NCBI GenBank assembly: GCA_013153475.1
Contig: JAADEJ010000086.1
Coordinates: forward strand, 1-60,183
Direction of reading: 5' to 3'
DNA length: 60,183 bases
Source: Campylobacterota bacterium
Lineage (GTDB): Bacteria > Campylobacterota > Campylobacteria > Campylobacterales > Hydrogenimonadaceae
Program-made: the position numbers and the translations under genes
Notes under the pieces: generated by a model
What the model saw: the letters and a program-made list of their open reading frames with translations, nothing else
Told to the model about the DNA's origin: nothing
Database searches by the model: none
Shown: positions 27,272-36,235 of the stretch, piece after piece
Numbering within the stretch: the stretch's first letter is position 1
How the letters are laid out: every line of letters starts with the position of its first letter

Positions 27272-28300
27272 ATGCCGATTAAACGTGTGCAAAGAGCGAT
27301 TGAGGAGATCAAACGGGGCAAAATGGTTGTCATGATAGATGATGAAGACAGGGAAAACGAAGGAGACCTGGTCTACGCGGCGACGTTCAGTACCCCGGAG
27401 CATGTCAACTTTATGGCTACGGAGGCCAAAGGGCTGATTTGCGTGGCCCTTTCCAAAGAGATTGCCGACAGGCTGGAGCTTGAGCCGATGGTGCGCCATA
27501 ACGACTCCCAGCATGAGACGGCCTTTACCGTCTCCGTGGACGCCCGCGAAGCGACCACCGGTATTTCGGCCTATGAGCGGGATATGACCATCAAACTGCT
27601 GGCCAGTCCCATCAGCACCCCCAACGATTTTGTACGCCCCGGGCATATCTTTCCCCTTATTGCCAAAGAGGGCGGGGTGCTGGTGCGCACGGGCCATACG
27701 GAGGGTTCGGTAGACCTGTGCCGGCTGGCGGGTGTGGCGCCCAGCGCGGTGATCTGCGAGATTATGCGAGAAGACGGTCAGATGGCCAGGCGGGACGATC
27801 TGGAGGTGTTTGCCAAAAAGCACGATCTTAGCATTGTCTATATCTCCGACCTGGTGGAATACCGCCTGCGCAATGAGCGGCTGGTGCGTCTGGAAAAAGA
27901 GGAGGAGATTGCCTTTTTCGATACCAAGGTAACCAAGCGTATCTACAAAGATCACAGAGGCAAAGAGCATTACGCCCTGGTCTTTTACAAACTTCATGAA
28001 ACGGAGAATGTCAAGTTTCACAATATCGGCACCGACGTGGACCTCTTTTTGAATCAGTCGCGCTACGGTCAGTTGATACGCTCCATTGAGTATCTTAGGA
28101 AAAACGGGGGGGTATTGGTGTTTTTGGATGCCGACGACACGCCGCTGGGCGGAGAGACCATGAAAGAGTACGGCATTGGGGCGCAGATTCTTTCGGATCT
28201 GGGGATCCGCAATATTCGCCTGCTTGTCTCCAGCAAGGGACGTGAGTTTGTGGGGCTCGGCGGTTTTGGCCTGGATATTGTGGAAGAGGTGGAAGTGTAG
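27272..28300 (+). CDS. ribBA: 3,4-dihydroxy-2-butanone-4-phosphate synthase fused to degenerate GTP cyclohydrolase II-like domain
   Basis: DDEDRENEGDLVYAA, HTEGSVDLCRLAG (RibB); C-terminal domain keeps YGIGAQILSDLGIRNIRLL but lacks Cys zinc ligands. Confidence 0.9.
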   Translation: MPIKRVQRAIEEIKRGKMVVMIDDEDRENEGDLVYAATFSTPEHVNFMATEAKGLICVALSKEIADRLELEPMVRHNDSQHETAFTVSVDAREATTGISAYERDMTIKLLASPISTPNDFVRPGHIFPLIAKEGGVLVRTGHTEGSVDLCRLAGVAPSAVICEIMREDGQMARRDDLEVFAKKHDLSIVYISDLVEYRLRNERLVRLEKEEEIAFFDTKVTKRIYKDHRGKEHYALVFYKLHETENVKFHNIGTDVDLFLNQSRYGQLIRSIEYLRKNGGVLVFLDADDTPLGGETMKEYGIGAQILSDLGIRNIRLLVSSKGREFVGLGGFGLDIVEEVEV

Positions 28301-29521
28301 ATGCGCCGGCTCCTCCTTCCGCTTATGCTGAGTGTTCTGCTTTTTGCGGAAGAGGGGAAAAAGCTGGATGACGTACGTCCCACCGATGTTATAAAAGCGC
28401 GCATAGATCGTCTTGAACGCAAGGCCAAAGGGGCGAATCAGGCGGAGGAGCTGAAATTACGCAAAAAGGCGAATAAAGTCGACACCATTGTGGTCAAAGG
28501 AACGGTGCTCCAGGGGCGCATTACCGAACTGACCGCCAAATATGTCGAGTTTTCGCTTGTGTACGGTACCGGAAGTATACGCATAGAGTATAAAAACATT
28601 GAACAGATCACCACCGAACACGAATACCACATCTTCTATAACGGCAAAGAGACCACCGGTAGAATTGTGGGCATAAAAGAGCACGCTTTTTTGGTGGTCA
28701 GGCATGGAGATATCAAAGAGCTTGTCAAAATTGAGAATATCGACCGTTTTGTTCTTTCGGTTCGTGAAGCGGGCTCTATCGAGAACCGTTTGAGAAATCT
28801 TTTCCCCTATTCACGGGGCAATCTGGATATTGGTGTCGAGACCGAAACCGGTGTCAAAGACAAGCGGAAAATATCCATCAGCTACCACGCCGAGAGAAAA
28901 AAGATGCGCCATCGACAGATTCTCGATGCCCACTACGCCTACGAAACCACCACCACCGCTACAGAAAACGGGCCGTTTAAGACCCTGGATAAAAAGGAAC
29001 TGGTGCTTTTTGGCGAAGATGACTACTATTTCAAAAAGAGGCACTTTCTTTTCCTTCAGGCCGGATATGAGTTTGACCAACCCCGCGGTATTGATTATAG
29101 ACTCTATCCGGCATTGGGGTACGGATACCGCTACTATTTTGACAAATACACCTGGTTGCAGGCCAAAGTGGGTACGGGATATGTGTATGAATCTTTCTAT
29201 GCCTACACGCCTCCGCCGGGAGAAGAGAGAATTGAAAGCAACGAATACAGCGCGGCTTTTGTGGGCATCTCGGCCGAGGATCACCTGCGCAGGGTTTTGC
29301 TGATTAAAGAGTTGATTGTGGGGGTGGATATATTCTATATGCCCTCTTTGGCCGATCCCGAAGCCGATTGGCTTTCACGCCTTCGCTTGACTGTGGAGAT
29401 GCCCATCAACGGTATGATCTCTCTTAAATGGGTCTACCGTATCGTCAATGACGACAACCCCGTTCCGGAAGTGGGCAACAATAAAACCACCACCGATATT
29501 TATCTCTCTATCAACTATTAA
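28301..29521 (+). CDS. Secreted protein with DUF481-like outer-membrane beta-barrel domain
   Basis: Signal peptide; C-terminal alternating strands ending in LSINY; 'LFLQAGYEFDQPRGIDYRLYPALGYGYRYY'. Confidence 0.7.
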   Translation: MRRLLLPLMLSVLLFAEEGKKLDDVRPTDVIKARIDRLERKAKGANQAEELKLRKKANKVDTIVVKGTVLQGRITELTAKYVEFSLVYGTGSIRIEYKNIEQITTEHEYHIFYNGKETTGRIVGIKEHAFLVVRHGDIKELVKIENIDRFVLSVREAGSIENRLRNLFPYSRGNLDIGVETETGVKDKRKISISYHAERKKMRHRQILDAHYAYETTTTATENGPFKTLDKKELVLFGEDDYYFKKRHFLFLQAGYEFDQPRGIDYRLYPALGYGYRYYFDKYTWLQAKVGTGYVYESFYAYTPPPGEERIESNEYSAAFVGISAEDHLRRVLLIKELIVGVDIFYMPSLADPEADWLSRLRLTVEMPINGMISLKWVYRIVNDDNPVPEVGNNKTTTDIYLSINY

Positions 29522-29531
29522 AGGCTGTGAA

Positions 29532-29918
29532 GTGAAAATACGGGTCTATTACGAGGATACAGATGCCGGCGGTATTGTTTACCATGCCAACTATCTGAAG
29601 TTTTGTGAGAGGGCGCGGTCGGAGCTCTTTTTTTCCAAAGGGTTGTCGCCGCACAGCAAGAGCGGTTTTTTTGTGGTGCGCCGGATTGAGGCGGACTTTT
29701 TTAAAAGCGCGTCACTGGGAGATGAGTTGGAGGTGACAACAGAGGTGGAAGCCTACAAGAAGGCTTCCGTGACATTGTGGCAGACGGTTTGGCTAAAAGA
29801 TGAACCAATTTTCCAGGCCAGGGTCCTTTTGGCTTACCTGGCTAACGGTAGAGTGGGAAAGATTCCTGAGCCGGTTCTTGCGCTACTGAAGGCGTTACCT
29901 CGACGGGGTGAAAGCTGA
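29532..29918 (+). CDS. ybgC: YbgC-family acyl-CoA thioesterase
   Basis: VYYEDTDAGGIVYHANYLKFCERARSE; GTG start. Confidence 0.92.
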   Translation: MKIRVYYEDTDAGGIVYHANYLKFCERARSELFFSKGLSPHSKSGFFVVRRIEADFFKSASLGDELEVTTEVEAYKKASVTLWQTVWLKDEPIFQARVLLAYLANGRVGKIPEPVLALLKALPRRGES

Positions 29919-31095
29919 AACGTCCCGCTTCATAGAGGTGCGTGGTGTAGAAAAGGCCGTTGTTTTGCAAAGGCGTGTCGGTGACACGCTCAAGAGCGTT
30001 CGCCTTGGCGAGAAAGGCGTCGACACCGGCTGTAACGGCGTAGTTCAGCCAGTTGTAGCGGGTTTCGCCGCCGGTCAACGCGATGGTTTCGTCGATTTTG
30101 GGGTCAATCTCTCCAATAGCACTGGCTATGAGCATATTTTCCCTGTCCTGAAACTGCGTAAGGGTGAGCAGTTTGGGTGAGTAGTTGAGCTGGGTGCTTA
30201 GAATGAGACCGGGGTGCATATCGGCCAGGGTCATCTGGGAAAGAAAAAGAGATGTTTTGACCACGGGGGTATGGGTGAGGGTTACGGAGGTGTTGAGATC
30301 TTCATTTGCCATGATCAGGGGTTTGAAGTAGCGCCCTTTGCCGAGGTTGACGGTGCGCGCGTCAGGAAGCAGTCTTAGGGACTCTTCGCCAAGGCGTTGA
30401 GAAAGGGGTGAGCGGTCCGAGACGACAAAAACCGGCTTCTCGGGATGTTCCATCGCTTTTTGGGCCAGCAGGTGCAACTGCTCGTCATAGTCGATGCCGC
30501 CGAAAAAAAGGTGGGGGTTGGCGCATGTGAGGCGTTGGGCGTTGAGGGTTGGAATATAGACGGTTCCCGATGAGACGGATTCGCACAGGTTGTAGGCGTT
30601 CTCTTCCGTCACGGGCGCGATAATCAGGTCATAGCTGTCGCTCAGTCGGCTGACGGTTTGGGCAAAATTTTCTTCTTGGCTATTGACGGGTATGACTTTC
30701 AGCTCAAAAGGGATCGCCCTGGCGGTCAGGTAGCCCAGGAGGGTTTGGGTGATTTTGCGGTAGTAGTGTCCCAGCCGCCTGGGGTCGGCGGTCAGGGCGA
30801 CTTTGAAGCCCTGTATATCGGATGGTACCAGAAGGGGGAAAGCGCTCTTCTGCCAGCCCAGTCGGGCCGTAATCTCATCTCTTAAAGAGAGGAGTTGGGG
30901 ATTGTCGGCGGCTTCGCTCTTTGCCAGGAAAGAAAAAACCTCTCCTTGTTGGGCCATGATTATCAGCTCCGCCGGGGTATAGTCAACAGGATCAAGGTCT
31001 ATCACTTCCATGCGGGGAAGGGGGATGGGCGAGAGTTCACGTGCCCACAATGTCAGAGCGAGCGCTCCGCCCAGGAGGAGTCGATGCAGTTTCAT
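29842..31095 (-). CDS. Secreted hypothetical protein, possibly periplasmic-binding-protein-like
   Basis: Signal peptide MKLHRLLLGGALALTLWA; alternating alpha/beta pattern; 77-bp convergent overlap with ybgC. Confidence 0.7.
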   Translation of the reverse strand: MKLHRLLLGGALALTLWARELSPIPLPRMEVIDLDPVDYTPAELIIMAQQGEVFSFLAKSEAADNPQLLSLRDEITARLGWQKSAFPLLVPSDIQGFKVALTADPRRLGHYYRKITQTLLGYLTARAIPFELKVIPVNSQEENFAQTVSRLSDSYDLIIAPVTEENAYNLCESVSSGTVYIPTLNAQRLTCANPHLFFGGIDYDEQLHLLAQKAMEHPEKPVFVVSDRSPLSQRLGEESLRLLPDARTVNLGKGRYFKPLIMANEDLNTSVTLTHTPVVKTSLFLSQMTLADMHPGLILSTQLNYSPKLLTLTQFQDRENMLIASAIGEIDPKIDETIALTGGETRYNWLNYAVTAGVDAFLAKANALERVTDTPLQNNGLFYTTHLYEAGRFSFHPVEVTPSVAQEPAQESFPLYR

Positions 31096-31748
31096 AACAG
31101 TTCCTTTACAAGCAGCATATCGTGATAAGCCTCTTTTTTGGCCGAGGGGTTGCGCAGGAGATAGCTGGGATGGTAGGTTGGCAGTAGTTTGTACCCGTCC
31201 ATCTCAATCAGCCGGCCGCGAACTTTTGTAATGCCCTTTTTATCGCCTGTTAAGTAGTGGTAGGCGGTGGCCCCCAGCGCCACGATAATTCGGGGACGGA
31301 TCAGGGCAATCTGCTTTTGCAGGTAGGGCAGGCAGGTGTGCGCCTCTTCGGGGGTGGGAACACGGTTGTTGGGTGGACGGCACTTGACAATGTTGGCAAT
31401 GTAGATCTCACTGCGGGGAATCTCCAGCACGTTTTCGATCATGCGGGTTAAAAGCTCGCCGGCTCTGCCCACAAAAGGACGGCCTGAGAGATCTTCGCTC
31501 GCCCCGGGCCCTTCACCCACGAACATCAGGGGGGTATGGGGGTTGCCCTCGCCAAAGACCGCCTTGGTGCGCGTTTTGCTCAAAGCGCAGAGTTGGCACT
31601 GTTTGACCATCTCTCTAAGCGCATCAAGCGAGTCGGGCAGGGTGGTGGTTGTGGCCTGTTTTGGTTGCACAAGGGGGGTATAGGCAAAACCCATCTGTTT
31701 AAGCTGGTAGAGCCGTTTGAGTTGTAGCGCGTTGTAAAGCCGATTCAT
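31092..31748 (-). CDS. Uracil-DNA glycosylase, family 4 (Fe-S)
   Basis: MFVGEGPGASEDLSGRPFVGRAGELL, NIVKCRPPNNR, LLPTYHPSYLLR, CQLC. Confidence 0.92.
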   Translation of the reverse strand: MNRLYNALQLKRLYQLKQMGFAYTPLVQPKQATTTTLPDSLDALREMVKQCQLCALSKTRTKAVFGEGNPHTPLMFVGEGPGASEDLSGRPFVGRAGELLTRMIENVLEIPRSEIYIANIVKCRPPNNRVPTPEEAHTCLPYLQKQIALIRPRIIVALGATAYHYLTGDKKGITKVRGRLIEMDGYKLLPTYHPSYLLRNPSAKKEAYHDMLLVKELL

Positions 31749-31832
31749 GGCCCTAAGTGTAGGTGAAACGGGGTTAAAAAGGGGTTAAATTTTGTGAGAA
31801 AAAGAGAGCGGCCAAAGCCGCTCTTCAACGGG

Positions 31833-32219
31833 TTAGCCTTCGACGGTCACTTCGACCGGATCGCTCTCCCAAAGACCGTGCTTGGTGCAGTAGGCCATGG
31901 CGGTCAGTTTGAGCTTATTGCCGGTAGGAATGATGTTAAAAGTCACTTCGGCGTGGCTTTTCTGGTTGCCCAGGGTACCGGGGGTAAAGTTGGCCTGAGC
32001 CAGCAGGGTCTCGCCGTTCCACAGTTGAATATAGGCGATATAGTGGTCAAAATCATCCGGGTGGCTGTACTCGTTACCCATTTTGACGGTGACGGCAAAC
32101 TTCTCGCCCGCTTTCGCACTGCTTTCACAGTGAATGAAGGGGGAGTGGCGGTCGATGTAATCTTTTTTGGCTTCGCGTTCTACGGTGTCGATGTCGACAT
32201 ATCGGTTAATCTTGGGCAT
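31833..32219 (-). CDS. Superoxide reductase (neelaredoxin-type, class II)
   Basis: HSPFIHC..., HPDDFDHYIAYIQLW, AYCTKHGLWES correspond to the SOR His4Cys iron site. Confidence 0.85.
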   Translation of the reverse strand: MPKINRYVDIDTVEREAKKDYIDRHSPFIHCESSAKAGEKFAVTVKMGNEYSHPDDFDHYIAYIQLWNGETLLAQANFTPGTLGNQKSHAEVTFNIIPTGNKLKLTAMAYCTKHGLWESDPVEVTVEG

Positions 32220-32362
32220 AGTGCCTCCTTTTTGAATTTGGTTTGGAAGTATTGTAGCAAATTGCGGTTAAATGAGATAAATTTTCTCTGAATTGATCAA
32301 CTGATTAAGAATATAATAAGAAATATGGGTTGAAGATGTTCAGTTTACTATGTTAGATTTTC

Positions 32363-32470
32363 CGATAGTGCAAGCACTATCGTCTCGAAAACAAAGTTTT
32401 CGTAGCTTTAGAGGGGTGCAGGGGACGGTAGTCCCTGCCACTACATGGGCTTTGCCCATGTAGTGAGTCA
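32363..32470 (-). repeat. Multi-hairpin intergenic element, copy A
   Basis: Four consecutive inverted repeats: 32363-32382, 32386-32402, 32418-32438, 32439-32465; shares sequence with copy B. Strand given relative to sdhE. Confidence 0.8.
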
Positions 32471-32472
32471 TA

Positions 32473-33354
32473 TTAAACAAATGTTACGTCAGCGACGTTG
32501 TGTTGAAGGCCGAGTTTTTGGGGCTCAATACCCAGTGCCAGGCCGATGAGCTGGGGCAGGTGCAGAACCGGCATGGCGATGTCGCGTCCCATCTCTTTGG
32601 CCACGGCGTGTTGCTTGACATCCATGTTCAGATGACAGAGGGGGCAAGGGGTAACCATCATATCCGCGTCGTTGTCCATGGCATCCAGCAGAGCCGTACC
32701 CGTGAGGCGGTTGGCCGTTTTGGGGGCCTGCAAGTCGGCGTGGAAGCCGCAACACTTGTTTTTGCTCTCATAGTCAACGCTTTTGCCCTGAAGCGCTTCA
32801 ATGAGCCGATCAAGAGAGGTGGGGTTGTAGGGGTTCTCTTCACTGCCGTTTTGCTCGGTGTGTAGGTGGCTGGGGCGGATATTGTGACATCCGTAGAATG
32901 CGGCTACGTTGAAGTCACTGAGGGGTTTTTCCACCTTTTCGGCCAGTTTGTCCAGGCCGTAATCTTCAATCAGCGCATACAAAAAGTGGCGGACACTGCT
33001 GGTGCCTTTGTACTCCAGACCCACTTCGGCCAGCTTCTCGTTGACCTGGGATTTGAGGTCGTCGTCGTTATCGAGGCGCTCTTTGGTCATGGCGGTGTTG
33101 AGCTGGCACGTGTTACAGATGGTAATCATCGGCAGTTCAAGCTTTTCGGCGTAGCAGATGTTGCGGGCGTTGAGCACCAAGGAGAGGAAATCGTCAAAAT
33201 CCTGCAGGTGGCTGGCGCCGCAACAGCTCGCCTCATCAAGCAGTACCAGTTCAATGCCCAGTTTTTCGGCGACCGCGAGGGTCGACATCAGTAGTTCGGG
33301 GGTAGACTCCCGTGCCGTACATCCGGTATAGAGTGCGTATTTGAGTTCTGCCAT
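32473..33354 (-). CDS. sdhE: SdhE/MfrE-type HdrB-like (CCG-domain) subunit of succinate dehydrogenase/fumarate reductase
   Basis: Two CCG motifs: ASCCGASHLQDF and NKCCGFHADLQ; adjacent to sdhB and sdhA. Confidence 0.9.
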   Translation of the reverse strand: MAELKYALYTGCTARESTPELLMSTLAVAEKLGIELVLLDEASCCGASHLQDFDDFLSLVLNARNICYAEKLELPMITICNTCQLNTAMTKERLDNDDDLKSQVNEKLAEVGLEYKGTSSVRHFLYALIEDYGLDKLAEKVEKPLSDFNVAAFYGCHNIRPSHLHTEQNGSEENPYNPTSLDRLIEALQGKSVDYESKNKCCGFHADLQAPKTANRLTGTALLDAMDNDADMMVTPCPLCHLNMDVKQHAVAKEMGRDIAMPVLHLPQLIGLALGIEPQKLGLQHNVADVTFV

Positions 33355-33366
33355 TGTCGTTCCCCC

Positions 33367-34350
33367 TTAAAATTTGACTTTCGACGAGGATTTGACCAGG
33401 GTCTGGATCTCGTCGAGATTTTTGGATTTGGGCATATTCCAGGGCATGACGATCTTGCCCTTTTTGAACATTGCGATGGCTTCGGGCAGGTGTTTGAGCA
33501 CGCCGATATTGCCTTCGGAGTAGCGCACCAGCTCCCCTTCGTCAAGAATGCCGTGTTTGACGATGGAGTGTTTGAAGCCCACGGCGTGGCGGGTGGCCAC
33601 ATTATCTTGCGCCAGCCCCTCTTCAAAGAGTTGATTGTGGAGCTTGGTGATCTTTTCTATGGGATTGACATCTTTGGGACACGCTTCGGCACACTCCATA
33701 CACTTCACGCAATCCCATACGCCGGGGCCCATCTCCCGTACCTTTTCCAGGCGCTCGGTTTTGGCGTTGTCGCGCACGTCGGCGTTGAAACGGTAGGCTT
33801 TGGCAAACTGCGCAGGGCCGAAATACTCTTCATTAACCTCCACCACGGGGCAGGCGTAGTAGCAACTGCCGCACTGGATACAGTAGTCGGCTTCCAGCAG
33901 GGCTTCGGCCTCTTTGGGCGAGACGCGGATCTCCTCTTCAGGATGCTCGTCGATCTCGGCCTCAAGGTAGGGTTTGAGTTTGGCGTGCTTTTCCCAGAAG
34001 TCACTGCGGTCGATAATCATATCTTTGACGGCGCGCCCTTTGTTCTGGGGCTCAAGCAAAAGGGTGTCGGTTTTGAAAATCTCCAGCAGTTCCCAGACGT
34101 TTTGTTTACAAGAAAGCACCGGCTTGCCGTTGACTTTGATGGCGCAGGCACCGCAGATGCCGTGGCGACAGCTTCGGCGGTAGCTGAAACTGCCGTCAAA
34201 CTCCCATTTGATGCGGTTGAGAATGTCCAGAACCAGCTCATCCTTGCCCACTTCCATCTCATAGGTCTTAAAGTAGGGCAGGTAGTCGGTCTCCGCGTTG
34301 AAGCGGAAGGTTTTGAATGTGATCTTTTTTGTGATGCGTTCAGTGCTCAT
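33367..34350 (-). CDS. sdhB: Succinate dehydrogenase/fumarate reductase iron-sulfur subunit
   Basis: CRHGICGACAIKVNGKPVLSC [2Fe-2S]; CIQCGSCYYACP and CVKCMECAEACP clusters. Confidence 0.95.
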   Translation of the reverse strand: MSTERITKKITFKTFRFNAETDYLPYFKTYEMEVGKDELVLDILNRIKWEFDGSFSYRRSCRHGICGACAIKVNGKPVLSCKQNVWELLEIFKTDTLLLEPQNKGRAVKDMIIDRSDFWEKHAKLKPYLEAEIDEHPEEEIRVSPKEAEALLEADYCIQCGSCYYACPVVEVNEEYFGPAQFAKAYRFNADVRDNAKTERLEKVREMGPGVWDCVKCMECAEACPKDVNPIEKITKLHNQLFEEGLAQDNVATRHAVGFKHSIVKHGILDEGELVRYSEGNIGVLKHLPEAIAMFKKGKIVMPWNMPKSKNLDEIQTLVKSSSKVKF

Positions 34351-34359
34351 ACCCAATCC

Positions 34360-36078
34360 TTAATATTTTCGCTCTTGCGGCTCGAATTTGCCAAGGGTGA
34401 CATCGGCGTATCCGATGGAGACGTTGCCTTCCTTGTCCATGGTGGCGAAGGTGTGTTTGAGGAAGTTTTTGTCGTCTCGCGTGGGGTAATCTTCCCGGTA
34501 GTGCGCGCCCCGGCTCTCTTTGCGGGCGATGGCCCCTTCGACGATAAAGGTGGAGTAATCGAGCATATGGCCAAACTCGATGGCTTCCTGAAGGTCGGTG
34601 TTGAAGGTTTTGCTCTTGTCGTCGATGCGGATCTTTTTGTAGCGGGCCCGCAGGTCCTTGAGAATCTCGCGCTGTTTGAGCATGGTCTCTTCGGTGCGGA
34701 AGACACCGGCGTTGGCGGTCATGCTCTCTTGCAGTTCCTTGCGAAGCTCGGGCACGCGCTCGTCGCCGTTGTTGTTGAGGCAGAAGGCGATCTCATCCAG
34801 CATGGTCTGAGCGTCGACTTCGCTCACTTTGGGCTCTTCAAAGAGGTTGCTTTCCAGGTCTTCGGCAATGTGTTTACCCACATGGCGACCGAAGAAGAGG
34901 GCTTCAAGCAAAGAGTTGGCGCCCAGGCGGTTGGCGCCGTGTACGCTGACACACGCGCACTCGCCGGCGGCGTAGAAGCCGCGAACGATCTCGTCGGGAT
35001 TTTTGCGCACATGGCCGTCGATATCCACGGGAATGCCGCCCATGGAGTAGTGGGCCGTGGCGGCGATGTGGATGGGCTCTTTGATCATGTCCTGTCCCAG
35101 GAAGGTGATGGCAAGATCCCGCAGTTCGGGGAGGCGCTCCATGATGATCTCTTCGCCAAGATGCGTCAGGTCGATGGCGACGGCGTCTTTGTTGGGGCCC
35201 ACGCCGCGGCCTTCAAGAATCTCTTTGGTAATGGCGCGGCTGACCACGTCGCGGGGGGCCAGCTCCATCTTCTCGGGGGCGTATTTTTCCATAAAGCGCT
35301 CACCCTTGGAGTTGTAGAGGCGTCCCCCTTCACCCCGGGCCGCTTCGGAGATGAGAATACCGCTTCCGGCCAGTCCGGTGGGGTGGAACTGCACAAACTC
35401 CATATCCTCCAGCGGCAGGCCGTGGCGGGCGACGATGGAGAGGCCGTCGCCGGTGTTGGCGTGGGCGTTGGAGCTGATTTTAAAGGAGCGGGCGTAACCG
35501 CCGGTGGCGAACATCACCGCCTTGGCGGCGAAGATGGCCGGCTCAAGGTTGCGGATATTGTAGGCCACCGCACCGCTGACCACGCCGTCGCGGTAGACGA
35601 TGTCGGCGACGTACCACTCGTCAAAAAAGGTGACGTTTTCGCGCTCGCACTGCTCGTAGATGGTTTGAAGCAGTGTCAGACCCGTGCGGTCTTTGGCGTA
35701 GCAGGCGCGGGGTTTGGACTGACCGCCGAAGGGGCGCTGGGCGATGGTGCCGTCGGCTTTTCGGCTGAAGGCCGCGCCCATGTTGGCGATCCAGCGGATC
35801 GTTTCGGGGGCCTTGTTACACATCAGCTCCACGGCGTCCTGGTCGGCCAGGTAGTCTGAACCCTTGACGGTGTCAAACATATGCAGTTCAATATCGTCAT
35901 CCTCGGCCAACGCGGCGTTGACACCGCCCTGGGCGGCGCCGGAGTGGCTGCGCAGGGGGTGGAGTTTGGTGAGGACGGCAACCCGCTTGCCCGCCCGCTG
36001 AAGCTCGCGCGCGGCGGCCAGGCCGGCCAGACCGGCACCGACGATCACGACATCATAATTATGTATCTGTACACTCAT
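34360..36078 (-). CDS. sdhA: Succinate dehydrogenase/fumarate reductase flavoprotein subunit
   Basis: VVIVGAGLAGLAAA, LRSHSGAAQGGVNAAL, HYSMGGIPVDIDG, GANRLGANSLLEALFFGR. Confidence 0.96.
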   Translation of the reverse strand: MSVQIHNYDVVIVGAGLAGLAAARELQRAGKRVAVLTKLHPLRSHSGAAQGGVNAALAEDDDIELHMFDTVKGSDYLADQDAVELMCNKAPETIRWIANMGAAFSRKADGTIAQRPFGGQSKPRACYAKDRTGLTLLQTIYEQCERENVTFFDEWYVADIVYRDGVVSGAVAYNIRNLEPAIFAAKAVMFATGGYARSFKISSNAHANTGDGLSIVARHGLPLEDMEFVQFHPTGLAGSGILISEAARGEGGRLYNSKGERFMEKYAPEKMELAPRDVVSRAITKEILEGRGVGPNKDAVAIDLTHLGEEIIMERLPELRDLAITFLGQDMIKEPIHIAATAHYSMGGIPVDIDGHVRKNPDEIVRGFYAAGECACVSVHGANRLGANSLLEALFFGRHVGKHIAEDLESNLFEEPKVSEVDAQTMLDEIAFCLNNNGDERVPELRKELQESMTANAGVFRTEETMLKQREILKDLRARYKKIRIDDKSKTFNTDLQEAIEFGHMLDYSTFIVEGAIARKESRGAHYREDYPTRDDKNFLKHTFATMDKEGNVSIGYADVTLGKFEPQERKY

Positions 36079-36221
36079 GTAGACGCATCCTTTTTTTGGC
36101 ATGGGCGCATAAACGCCAATATGCTTGAATTATACAAAGAAAGTTTATAAAAGAGTTTAACCCGCCCCGTATACGGGCTTTTGCCATGGGACAATGTTAC
36201 CATTGGAGGCACTCTTTGCGC

Positions 36222-36227
36222 TATAAT
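36222..36227 (+). promoter_or_regulatory. Putative -10 element (TATAAT) immediately upstream of thiL
   Basis: GCGCTATAATCGCGTATCATG. Confidence 0.45.
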
Positions 36228-36235
36228 CGCGTATC

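Noticed and set aside
32439-32465. Strong hairpin as an ordinary intrinsic terminator of sdhE
   Set aside because: Perfect stem but no following T-run on the sdhE strand, and it belongs to a repeated multi-hairpin element; kept as a repeat instead.
33490-35859. 789-aa plus-strand ORF antisense to sdhB/sdhA
   Set aside because: It mirrors codon structure of two unmistakable minus-strand genes, is V/G/A/H/D-rich and matches no family; typical spurious antisense ORF in GC-rich coding DNA.
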